Source of the DNA: Sisyra terminalis
Lineage: Eukaryota; Arthropoda; Insecta; Neuroptera; Sisyridae
Assembly (NCBI GenBank): GCA_958496175.1
Contig: OY292278.1
Location: 38,936,001 to 39,000,000, forward strand
Direction of reading: 5' to 3'
DNA length: 64,000 nucleotides
Both the position numbers and the translations under genes were made by a program. Numbering within the stretch: the stretch's first letter is position 1; the number at the start of each line of letters is the position of its first letter. Under the pieces are notes generated by a model. It did not search any database. It had not been told where the DNA came from and was given only the letters and a program-made list of their open reading frames with translations. Below, one piece after another: positions 1 through 9,691 of this stretch.

Positions 1-1755
1 TTTGGTAAAGAATCATTTAAAAAATACCATTTTTCCATGTACATTAAAATTCATTGTTAATTGCCATTAAAGAAATAATACTTTAGGCGTAATTGAACGT
101 GACAGAGCTTTTAAGGTGTGACACAAAATCTTTCTCAAAAATTTTTAGGTTCTTTAAAGTGTGTATCAGAATTATTATGGTTCAATTTAATTTCAAAAAT
201 TCAATCAAAATCCACAGCAAATACGATATAATATACAATTTAATACGAGTCAATATCTGGTAACGTTATACTTTATATTTGGTTTTTACTGTAATTCGTG
301 TATTCATTGAACCATAGTGGTTCTGATCTATGCTGACGTGTCTGATCCACGGGAATTATTACCAAACTTTTATGAAATTCTCACATTTAGAAGTAAAACA
401 ATACAGATGTTTAGTTTAGTCTTCTAGAAAGTCACAAATGTTTCAAAAAAAAAGGAAAAGACGTTTGAGAAGTGATTAAAAATATTACCAGCTTTGTTGT
501 TCAAAATTTTTTGTGCTCTAATCTAAATTTTAACAATGTGTAAAATAATTAGTTGACAATAAAAATAACTGAATTTTAGTGATTACAAGTTGGTTTATAG
601 TTGCTGGATTTTAAAGTATGTACGCAGGTAAAATATCTGCAAATAAAGTTCCAATATTTGCCAAGGTACAATAGTAGCCCTTATCTTCCTGATACAAAAA
701 GCTGACCTATCTAAACAGAATATTGATTTAAAGTCAAGTTTTTATAACTTTTACGATTGTAAAAGAAGCCTTCGGAGATCTCAAGATGTTCGTGGGCTTA
801 TATTTTATATAAAAATATACCTTTTGTTCGTCGCTACTTTCTAAGAGCTTTAAAAGCAGTTGCATAATAACTTTAGTCCAAAATTCATTTGATTTTAAAT
901 TAATAAATTTATAAGGACATATGACATACAAGTAAAGAGTAATCAGTAGCTGTAATCTGACGAAATTACAGCGATTTCAGTTAAAATATTCATTATCATG
1001 AATGCTTCCTGATTGCTCTGTCAAGATTTGTGAAATATACAAAAGCTTAATATGACGACAAAAGGGTAGAGGTGATCAAATACAATCTAAACTATTTGTG
1101 GAGACTAAGCGATTACACAAACCATCTGGCCATCAGCATTCTTGACAGCACAAATGAATTCACTCATACTTGGACTTACTAGAATTGATATACAGTATAG
1201 AACAGTTGTTATAAACGGTTGTAAACTGTAACAATTTGCAAATTCGAGAATTTTATTCGATTGTTGCCAGAAGATATTAACGAATTTAAAAGTATGCCAG
1301 AAAAATATAACGAAAGTTTGTTCTTAAATATCAATAGTCGATAACTTCTTATTATTGATTTTTAAGTACCATGAGAAATAAGGTATTATTTATACTCGAT
1401 TAAAAAAGCTTATACTGTCAAGAGTTCTGCTGTCAACGCGGATACATCTTTTTTCCGAAGGGTTACCAGAAATAATGTCAACAATGGCAGAGTTTTAAAT
1501 ATTTTTCTACGAAAATTTCAAAAATTCTTGGTCAAATGTGCATTTTTAAGACAAAAAAAAGTTCGAATAAACCATTTTAATTTTTGCATGGAAAGAAATT
1601 GGTGAAAATAAGCCGTTTTTCCCCGATTAAACCTACGTATCCCCTTAAGTTTTGAAAGTATTTTCGAATTGGGTGTTTTGAATATATTTATATGTTCATA
1701 TAGAGTTAATTAAACGGGGAAATGGGGTAGCATTCGCATTATTTAATGCTAGTCC
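1..1755. other. AT-rich DNA with no recognisable gene
   Basis: No open frame resembles a known protein, and no terminal inverted repeat or clear tandem array was seen. The only longer frame (734-931, minus) has low-complexity composition and no recognisable motif. It reads as ordinary AT-rich intergenic or intronic sequence. Confidence 0.6.
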
Positions 1756-1757
1756 TA

Positions 1758-2360
1758 CAGTCCCTGGCCATATTAATAGACGCACTATAGGTTTTATAAA
1801 ACCTGAAGTAAGAGCTATTTTATTTTGGGTCCATATTTTTGATTGATTTTAACTTTCCTGTACAAATTTTATTTAAAACGCTTATTAACAACTAGCTTAT
1901 ATAATTTAACATCTTCTTAATTATGGCTAGCTGAATTGTTTAATATTTAATTTAAATCCCCTTTACTGATATTTAAATTCCCATTCTGCGCAGTTTGCGC
2001 TGTCTATGTAAGACCATACCATCTGCTGTATTTGTGGATGATGATTCCATTCGTGAATATTTTTTCTAAGGGCTATTTTTCTGTTGTGACCACCTCTTTA
2101 GGTACTCTTTTCTACAGCAATTTCCACATATTTTCAATGAGTTTCAAATCAAGGCTTATTATCCTAAAGTAGGGTAATAGGAATAATAAACAAGATTTTA
2201 CCCTTATCCGGAAAATATATTTCTTAAAAATCAAAACAACTTTTTATAATGTACAAAGTAAACAATATTAAATTAAATTATTAATATAATTAAATAAAAA
2301 TTAGAATATATACATTTTGTATAAAATCATAAGAACGTCTAATATTATGGCCAGGGACTA
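1758..2360 (-). mobile_element. Internally deleted Tc1-like DNA transposon
   Basis: The element is bounded by terminal inverted repeats. The left end begins CAGTCCCTGGCCATA after a TA; the right end is its reverse complement (TGGCCAGGGACTA read on plus) before a TA. That is the TA duplication expected of Tc1/mariner insertion. On the minus strand around 2105-2150 a short stretch reads SLDLKLIENMWKLL, recognisable as the decayed SPDLNPIEN motif that carries the third catalytic acidic residue of Tc1 transposases, followed by an in-frame stop and a KRVPKEVVTTEK tail. At about 600 bp it is far shorter than the 1.6 kb usual for Tc1 elements, so most of the transposase is gone. It cannot be autonomous. 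The assignment to Tc1 rests on the TIRs, the TA and this motif together. Confidence 0.8.
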
Positions 2361-2362
2361 TA

Positions 2363-2940
2363 TTAGTACATAAGATTTTTTTGGCTGTGGATTTGTCTAT
2401 ATCTAGATGTACATTACGTCATCTCTGATAAGAACTAGTTTATTAATTTTAAGGAAAACATCAAAGGTTAATATCCTTATTTAAGGTGCACTCTTTTCGT
2501 TTGTCTTCTGTGAAAAAGTTTTGGCTAAGTCTTTGCTTTTCACAACTGATATAATATTTTATTTAAGAAAAAATAAGTAAAAATCAGTATTTTATGGTTA
2601 ATGATATCCCTTAACTAAAACAGTTAGATAAGGGATGTTTTCTAGAAGTAAAACAACATTGTATTACAAGATAGATAAGACTGATTTGTGTTTTTTTTTT
2701 CAACTTTTGTATTTACAAGTTCTTTTTTCGTTTCATTTATTGTATTTTATATTTGTATATGAGTATTTAAATTAATACAATTTTTCCTACAACATCTGGT
2801 TTTTTTCGAACGACTAGCAATTACTTTCCGAATGATTAATTTGTACTTGAAATTTGAACAATTAAAGTATAAGTGAAAAAGAAGAAGAAAAAAGAATCAA
2901 AGAAAAAAAACAGAATATAACTTTTCTATAATCAAGTTAA
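2363..2940. other. AT-rich spacer, no gene seen
   Basis: No coding signal or terminal repeat was found. A purine-rich tract of GAA and AAAG type lies near 2876-2915. Confidence 0.55.
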
Positions 2941-3262
2941 TATATAGGCTTACAAATTTTTAGAATTCAAATAAAAAAATTTTTGGTTGAAAAATTTCAG
3001 TCTGGGAAACATAGGTGTAAGGGTAAAGGAGCTTTATATCATATTGTTGAAAAGCTGTATTTTTTTTCATTCAATTTTTGCGACAATTTAAATTTTGTGC
3101 CAAATTTTGAAAATTTGCTCTCCAGAAAAAAAAATATTTCGGAAATAAATTAGGTAGTAGCTTCCACCATTTATTATAAACACTTATAATATTAGTACAT
3201 GTACTTAAAACTATTGCAGTAATGTACCTATTAGTCTCCAGAAACTTAAAATCAAGTTAATA
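2941..3262 (+). repeat. Direct repeat unit 1 (~320 bp family)
   Basis: This stretch recurs at 4141-4461 and in part at 4685-4860. Shared landmarks include CAGTCTGGG, AAGGGTAAAGGAGCT, AATTTTGTGCCAAA, TAGCTTCCACCA, then TATTAGT, GTACCTATT and GTCTCYAGAAA. The copies are diverged by substitutions and small indels. The mariner-like element sits exactly at the junction between unit 1 and unit 2, so the array was probably a local tandem duplication later opened by the transposon. No coding content is evident. Confidence 0.75.
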
Positions 3263-4138
3263 AAGGATGTTTAAGAACGCAAGATTTGAATTGCGTGCCA
3301 TGTTTGACAGTCATAATGGTCAGAAGAACATTAACAGACTAGAGTTGAAATAGTAGACAATAAACAGCGAAGAAAATTCACTAATTAGATCGCTAAGCGA
3401 CCTGCTGATTTTGCAAACAAACTAATTTTCAACAATGATGCCATTTTCATCTCGATGGCTTCGTGAATAGGCAAAACTGTCGCATTTGGGGCCTAGAAAC
3501 CTCCGAATGATTCATCAGAAAGCAATGCATCCACAACTGTATGGTATGCATTATGGTTTGGAGGAATAATTGGACCATTTTTCTTCGAAAATGAAAAAGG
3601 TTATGCAGTAATGGTGACTGGAAAACGTTATCGTGCTATGAAAACAGTTTCTTGTGCCTCATTTGGAAGCTATTGATCTTGACGACATATAGTTTCAGCA
3701 GGACGATGCCACATACCATATCGCCCGGGAAATATTGACGATCTTGCACGAGTTTGCTCTTGGTCGTGTCATTTCCCGATTTGTGGACTACAATTGGCCT
3801 CCATGCTCTAGCGATTTAATTCCCTTAGATTTCTAGCTTTGGGATTATCTGAAGTTACAGGTTTATGTCAATGAGCCTGCAACCATTGAAGCATTGAAAG
3901 CCAAAATTAGACACTGGATCAATAAAATATCACCACATGTATTCAGTAACGTTAATGAAAATTTCGTTAAAATGGTATGTAAATGCCAGCAAAGCCGTGG
4001 CGGCCATTTAAAAAAATTATTTCATATATAATTCCCAAATTTATGTTTTCTAAATCAATAAATATTTTAATACTTTGCTCCAGAAAAACAATGTTTTATT
4101 AAACACTGAAATCTTGCGCTCATATTGAAACATTCTTA
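3263..4138 (+). mobile_element. Mariner-like DNA transposon, defective
   Basis: TA dinucleotides flank the element. Its ends form an imperfect inverted repeat: the left has GGATGTTT then ACGCAAGATTT, and the reverse complement of the right has GAATGTTT then GCGCAAGATTT. Inside, on the plus strand, lies a broken transposase described separately. Length (about 876 bp) is shorter than an intact mariner-like element (roughly 1.2-1.3 kb), indicating loss of the N-terminal DNA-binding region as well as point damage. It inserted between two copies of a local direct repeat. Confidence 0.8.
3430..4020 (+). pseudogene. Broken mariner-like transposase (IS630-Tc1-mariner superfamily)
   Basis: Translation in shifting frames gives several hallmarks in order. 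HFHLDGFVNRQNCRIWG appears near 3448-3500, IGPFFFENEKG near 3570-3600, and FQQDDATYHIAR near 3688-3725, which carries the second catalytic aspartate. CSSDLIPLDF follows near 3807-3836, ending in the third acidic residue (a D, as in DDxD mariners), and SRGGHL lies near the C terminus. There are stop codons after LDF and in the region before QQDD, plus at least two frameshifts. The N-terminal helix-turn-helix half is absent or unrecognisable. The enzyme would have cut and joined transposon ends in the nucleus; this copy is dead. The family is common in insect genomes. The calls are motif-based and the frame changes were followed by eye. Confidence 0.8.
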
Positions 4139-4140
4139 TA

Positions 4141-4461
4141 TGGGCTTAAAATTTAAAAAAAAAATTAAATACAGAAAATGTTGGGTTGAAAATTTTAAGT
4201 CTGGGTGAAATAGATTTAAGGGTAAAGGAGCTAAATGCGATTTTTGTTTTCATTTCTTGTGACAATTTTAGTGTAGTTTTATGATTAAAGAATGAAATTT
4301 TGTGCCAAAATTTGAAATTTTAAAACTTAGCTCTTTGAAAATAATATTTTGGATATAAACTAGACAGTAGCTTCCACCACTTATTATAAAAACTTATTAT
4401 ATTAGTGAATGTACATAAATCTATTGTAGTAAAGTACCTATTCGTCTCTAGAAAAAGATTA
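4141..4461 (+). repeat. Direct repeat unit 2, interrupted by a MITE
   Basis: Second copy of the ~320 bp repeat: AAGTCTGGG, AAGGGTAAAGGAGCT, TTTTGTGCCAAAA and TAGCTTCCACCACTTATT recur in order. Its 3' portion continues after the MITE, at 4654-4684, with AGGAATACCAAAAAT. This matches the uninterrupted AGGGATACGAAAAAT in unit 3. Confidence 0.75.
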
Positions 4462-4653
4462 AGCAGGCCATTCACGCTCCGACTTGCAGTCCAACTTATG
4501 GTCCGATTTTTGAAGTTGGATCTAAAGTCGGACCGTGAATGGTGTTGTTGGAAGTTGGATGTCTAGTCGGACTAGTCGGATCATTTAGGCGATCCAACTA
4601 GTTGAATTCAATCCGACTAGTTGGACTATAAGTCGGAGCGTGAATTGCCTGCT
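4462..4653. mobile_element. Harbinger-like MITE with TTA target duplication
   Basis: A 192 bp palindromic element. The left end AGCAGGCCATTCACGCTCC pairs with the right end GGAGCGTGAATTGCCTGCT, nearly perfect over about 25 bp (AGTCGGAGCG also pairs). TTA lies on both sides, the 3 bp TWA duplication typical of PIF/Harbinger elements. The interior holds further direct and inverted GTCGGACTAGT and AGTTGGA segments. It carries no coding capacity. Comparison with repeat unit 3 supplies the empty site: AGAAAAAGATAAAGAAGC there versus AGAAAAAGATTA, MITE, TTAGG here. The family assignment is inference from the TSD and TIR pattern. Confidence 0.75.
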
Positions 4654-4684
4654 TTAGGAATACCAAAAATATCTTTTAATGAAA

Positions 4685-4860
4685 AAAAATAAGACAAGCT
4701 TCCACCACTTATTATATTAGTGCATGTACGTAAATCTATTGCAGTAAATTACCTATTAGTTTCCAGAAAAAGATAAAGAAGCATTAGGGATACGAAAAAT
4801 AGGCTTTTAGTGGAAAAAACTAAGATGATGAATTTTTGTACCAATTTTCATAAGAAGCAG
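4685..4860 (+). repeat. Direct repeat unit 3, partial
   Basis: Starts at AAGCTTCCACCACTTATTAT and continues through GTGCATGTACGTAAATC, TTACCTATTAG and CAGAAAAAGATAAAG. This corresponds to the 3' half of units 1 and 2. It lacks the MITE and so preserves the pre-insertion sequence. Confidence 0.65.
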
Positions 4861-5335
4861 TGTTTGGTTTTAAATAAATAAGGTCAAATAAAATGGTACT
4901 TTTGTACCTAAATTTTAAATATTGAGTTTGAAAATAGACATTTGTGAGAAGTTAGTAATAAAAATTTTATTTCAAGTCTAAATCGTTTAAAACCATGGAA
5001 GAACACTCCAATATAATTTGAAATCGTAAATTTCCAAGTTTATGAAGTTTTACAAAGTACCTCAAAGAATTTTATTAAAATTTCTTTACACAAAGCGAGG
5101 TGAATCTCGGGCAATCTGTTACCTCTTCAAAAATAATTTCCACCACAAATTAATCATTGTCGTCAAATAAACCAGTAACAATTTAAAAATTATTTTTTTC
5201 TGTAATGGTTCAATTTAAAAATCGAAGACAAAAAATTAATAAACGGTATGGCAAAGTTGCAACCAACAAAAACTTGTACGTGATCAAACCGAAAGCTCGC
5301 CTCAACCTCCCGTAAAGCTTTTCCCCCACCAGAAT
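4861..5335. other. Spacer, no gene seen
   Basis: AT-rich sequence without recognisable coding or repeat structure. A short minus-strand frame (5190-5375) shows no known motif. Confidence 0.5.
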
Positions 5336-5372
5336 TTATATAAAAGGAACTCCAAGTATTAGACAGTGTTAA
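5336..5372 (+). promoter_or_regulatory. Possible TATA-type core promoter
   Basis: TTATATAAAAGG at about 5336-5347 is a good match to a TATA box. A possible start region (ATTAGACAGTG) lies about 25-30 bases downstream, and a visibly GC- and CpG-richer block follows at 5400-5830. In AT-rich DNA a TATAAA match alone is weak evidence, and no downstream gene can be recognised. Confidence 0.25.
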
Positions 5373-5399
5373 CACCTGAGGTGATATCTAAATTGCAAG

Positions 5400-5830
5400 T
5401 GGAGTCGTATTAAAGACAAACGGAGACTTGGGAATTAATGTGAGCAAGCGAAACGATGATGATGCCGTATGAAAGAAGATTTAAGGGACGATCAAGTTGA
5501 TCAACCCGCTATCCTGCGGGGTTTCCACCCCGTTCCCCATTTAACCGTAGGTAGTATTTCTCGTGAAAATAAGACTCCTCGGCAATGTGTTGTTATCAGT
5601 TATCATAATTTGGCAGATAACAAGTGTGGGTGACAAGAGGTACCGGGACACAAGGGATGGTGCACGCCAAGTGCGAGAGGGACGCGCAGATCGATAGAGC
5701 GGGGCCCGGAGCTCCCCGGACCAAACGTCTCTCTTCCATCTATACCTAACGCAGACCGTCGTTCGAACCTACTCTTTTCTCTATATGTTAATCTCATACA
5801 CTCTTTTAATTTTCCCGCCACTTTTTCAAC
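5400..5830. other. GC- and CpG-rich island, candidate regulatory DNA or exon
   Basis: Base composition changes sharply from the surrounding AT-rich sequence. Blocks such as AACCCGCTATCCTGCGGGG and GGGGCCCGGAGCTCCCCGG stand out, and CpG is frequent. A minus-strand frame of 85 codons runs through it (5603-5860), but its translation matches no family I know, so I do not call a gene. It could be a first exon, a promoter-proximal region or a conserved non-coding element. The stretch CCGGAGCTCCCCGG is itself nearly palindromic. Confidence 0.4.
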
Positions 5831-6957
5831 CCCAAAATAAAACCCCAAAACAATCCTCATTTTATTTTATCGCTTTTTTTTTGTTGGTAGATTGACGAAA
5901 TTTATAGTTTTGAAAAAAAGGGAGATGAAAAAATTTAATCACAAAGAGCAATAATGCAATTTAACAAGTGCAATAAAAAAAAAGGAGACACAAAAGCTCC
6001 TCCAGGTTAACTTAATCTCATTCTTATTTGTTTGTCGAGACAACTCGACAAAACTGCTTATATAGTAGAAAGCTCGTTTTTTCCTCTCCATCGTTCGTTT
6101 AAAGAGATCAAAGCCTCGAAAACAAATATTTAAATATTAAACAATTTCTTACAGTTTCATGTGTTTTTCTTCTACTTGTTTCAACTCCATGCCCAATTCA
6201 GGAGTAAGTACTTCTTTTTTTTTCTCTAAAAGCGTAAATTAAATCAAAGTGATGCGAAAAAAAATCGAGACGAAAGCTCACCATATTTTCCCTCGGTAGT
6301 TTCGGTCGTCACGAGATAATTATGCTGTACAAACATTTGTTGGGGAAAAGATAAGAAAACGAACGTTCTGAACAAACAATTATCCTGGACACGTAACATT
6401 AAACAATCAACTAAATTAAACTTTGACCAATTCATTAAAGCGGCAACAGCGGCAGCATGAGATTGAGATGAGTTTTCCATTCTAATTACCAATTCTTGGG
6501 TGATGTAAATATAATATTATTATAGTATGAGATAAGATGGAGCTCTTCATTCACTGGCCTCATCTAATTGGAACCAACATTGAATAATCTCGATGCTTCG
6601 TTTCACAAACAATTCATCAATGTTTTGTTTCAATCATTATTTTGTTTAGAACTTTCCCGAAAGTTCAGGTCATCGAGATTTAAATTAATATTGTCTTTTC
6701 ATATTGATTTCGTAATGTGAAATAAAGCTTTGTCTCTTTTCTTCTCATTTAATCATTTATAAGCCAAAATCAATATAGAGTTTAAAGATTTAATGATAAC
6801 CTGCGATAATTACTTTTTCGACTCTAAATTAATCCATAATTTATACAAGGGAATAAAAATAAATGTAAACAAAATAAAGCTTATTTCTTTTACATTCATC
6901 CAAAACATTTTACTTTTGCATTTTTGAATACAACTGCATTGCATCAGCTTGTAATTT
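5831..6957. other. AT-rich spacer, no gene seen
   Basis: No recognisable gene. An 82-codon minus-strand frame (6244-6492) has no known motif. Confidence 0.5.
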
Positions 6958-7039
6958 TATAATATGACTAGTAGTTGCCCGTTGCATTCGCAACTAAAGG
7001 TTTTATCTCAATAAAATGTTTAATATGAGATAATATAGA

Positions 7040-7850
7040 GTTAATCTACAATCGAAATTTAAAATTTAATAATCAAAGTGTTGTTAATATAAATAAAGTT
7101 TTTCTAAAATTATATTAAAAAATAAAATATAAGTGTTTTTTTTATAATTTTAATAAAATTTTAAATAACGTCATTTCACTAAATTAGTATAAAAGTTTAA
7201 TACTTATGTAGTACTTATACCAAATAGGCGATTTTAAATTTTGGTTCGTTTTTCAACAATCAAACTTTTTAAAATCTATTTTATTTTATGAACCAATGGT
7301 TGTGATCTGAAGTAATTATATATTCGGCTGAAAAGCATTAAGGTAGCAATTTTTTGCCATATTTTTCACTGTCAATTTAAGTATAAAATCTTCGGTACTT
7401 ACTTTTTTTCGGTATTTAGAACAATTTGAAAACCAATTATTGTTATTGAAAATAAATAAAATATTCGAATTTACTTCCACGCTTTCCATCTATTTCCAAC
7501 AATTTTGTATGTACAACGTCCAAATGTCCGAAATCAAATAGCCTTTTAGTCATGCTAACTAACATAAAGGAGGTCATTATTTTTTTTCGTTTTACATTGT
7601 ATTTTCAAATATAAGTGCACATTTGTGTCGATGAAATTTGGAAAGTGTTTTCCTTATACGATGCAGATATATAATAAGAAAGGTTTTTGAAAATTTCTCC
7701 CATAAAAGAATGAAAAACGGTAGCAAAGTTTGTAAGGGATAACGTGTAATAAGCAATCGAAATTTCAAATTTAATAATCAACCAAAGTCCGTTAAAAGCG
7801 AAACGTTATTACTGCTTAATATAAAACAAAGTTGATTTATTATTAGAAAC
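7040..7850 (+). repeat. Pair of short diverged direct repeats
   Basis: ACAATCGAAATTT followed by AATTTAATAATCAA occurs near 7050-7080. It recurs near 7756-7785, each time followed by TTAATATAAA and AAAGTT segments. Just upstream, near 6967-6995, a GTAGTTGCCCGTTGC tag resembles termini of dispersed insect repeats. The two copies may bound an old element, but no coding remains are visible between them. Confidence 0.35.
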
Positions 7851-7860
7851 AAAAACTTAG

Positions 7861-9060
7861 GGTCTGCTTAAAAATTTAAACTCTGATAAGTAGATATATC
7901 TGAAAAGGTTAAGTTAAGTTTATAAATGAGTATTATGTTTTTTAGCTTTCACATATTGTAAACCTGAAAATCCGAAATACGTATTCACAAATAAATTCAT
8001 TAGTGAGTGAGTATTCTTACCCAAGGTTTATAAAATACACAGGTGGCCTCATGCGCCACGTGACGTATCCAAAAAAAATTCGTACATAGCTTCAGACTGA
8101 TTCAAATTTCAAAATTTTTCGTATGACGATTTTTTTTCTAATGGGGCAACCTAAGTAATTTATAAACCTTGACCCTGCCAACGTTTTGAATACGTAAGTG
8201 AGGATAACAGAGCGTATGCGCATAGCCCATTCTGAACGGACGCACGGCAAGATAGCCAATTTATATATAAGATTAATATTTCTGTTACTTAAGACCGGTA
8301 TTATCTAACCTAGATATTGACCTTTATTTTCTAGATAAAATTTATCCGGAGGATTAAGAATACATGTGAACTTTCATCTATCAATAACGATTTTTGTAGG
8401 AGAAACAAGTTTATAAAACCGATAATTTTACAATTTTAAGCATATGATTTATCGGTTAAAAAGTAAAAATACTGGCCAGAAGTCAAATGTATTTGATTTA
8501 TTTATAAAAATATTATTATTCTTCTTCTCGTGCCTCTTCAACGGTGAAGATTGATGATTGCCATGAGTATTTGTAAACAATATCATGATGATTATTCAAA
8601 GGATTCCCTAAGATACTTGAAAGCAGTGATTTATCGTTGCCTTTTGACTTCTATTGCCGCTGTGTCTTACAGGAATGTTTTTTTTTGCTTTTGGGGTAAA
8701 TTTTTCAATTCCAGGACAAAAGAGGGCTTTACATAAGACATTGGTCCTTCTTGTGCTCGCTAATCTTGACTCATTTTTGGTTCCCCATCTATTAAGGAGT
8801 GTTCACATCAAAGAGTTTTGACCAAAAATTGGCATTATTAAAGTATATGATTCCTCGTCTTGATAATATTTTTTCAATTTTTTAAGTTCGCTGTGGTGTC
8901 TTCCTTAAAAGTAATTCAAAAAGTATACAAAAACTCGATTACGATTAACAGTTACTGAAAGAACAATTATTAATAATAGTTTGATGGTTATTTTCTATAA
9001 GTCAAAAAATATTTTTGTTCTCTTTTTTAAAGATTTTTTATTTTTTATTTTTACTTTTAT
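7861..9060. other. Spacer, no gene seen
   Basis: No recognisable gene or mobile element. Sequence around 8040-8260 is a little richer in GC than its surroundings, without an identifiable feature. Confidence 0.5.
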
Positions 9061-9095
9061 AGCTTGTTTCATCGGCTTCCCGACTTCTTCAGGTA
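9061..9095 (-). ncRNA. Degenerate hammerhead-like motif, copy A
   Basis: On the minus strand the order is CTGAAGA (9092-9086), one extra A, a stem GTCGG/CCGAT with loop GAAG (9084-9071), then GAAAC (9070-9066). This follows the hammerhead core CUGANGA, stem II, GAA. The stem has four Watson-Crick pairs and one G-U pair. The downstream palindrome seen in the other copies (ACGT) is ACAA here, and stem I is poor, so activity is unlikely. Its value is as a further member of the same motif series. Confidence 0.4.
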
Positions 9096-9460
9096 CAAAT
9101 AGAACACTTTATAACACAACTAAATGGTCAATTATCAATTGATTTTTAATTAATTAATTTATTAATAATTAATCAGCATTTATTTGCTTCGGATTGATTG
9201 ATAGTACCTACCATATTGCCATGATAGTTTATGTACTAAATAGTTGAGCAAGGAATTATCAACAATATAGAGACAAAACAGCTGACTGTATGAATCATAT
9301 TCAGCCATATATTAGAGGAAGAGAAACATATAGATACTGCATACAGATTTTACATATAGATACTAAGGAATATTAGAAGAACCAATGGAAAAAGGAAGAA
9401 GAAATATTTAATTCTTGGATCTGTAAAAACTGGATAACACTATTGTGTCACCCAATAGGT

Positions 9461-9683
9461 CAGAGTTTTTTAACCTTAGGTATCCGTACCCCTGAGAATA
9501 CGGGTAGGTATTTTTGGGAGTGCGGGAGAAGCCTCTAATATTACAAACTATAAAATTTTGGATAATAAATTTCATAAAAAATGTACTTTTCTAAATTAAA
9601 AAATCAAATTTATTTTTCAATGGGGTGTGGAGACATATTTTTGGATTAAATGGGGTGCTCTATAAAAAGGTTAAGAAACACTG
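9461..9683. mobile_element. hAT-type MITE with 8 bp target duplication
   Basis: A 223 bp element. The left end is CAGAGTTTTTTAACCTT; the reverse complement of the right end is CAGTGTTTCTTAACCTT. The flanks are CAATAGGT on the left and CAATAGAT on the right, an 8 bp duplication with one change, as hAT transposases produce. The CAGTGTTTCTTAACC end is a familiar hAT terminus. There is no coding capacity; the 64-codon frame at 9625-9819 that crosses its right end is incidental. Confidence 0.85.
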
Positions 9684-9691
9684 CAATAGAT

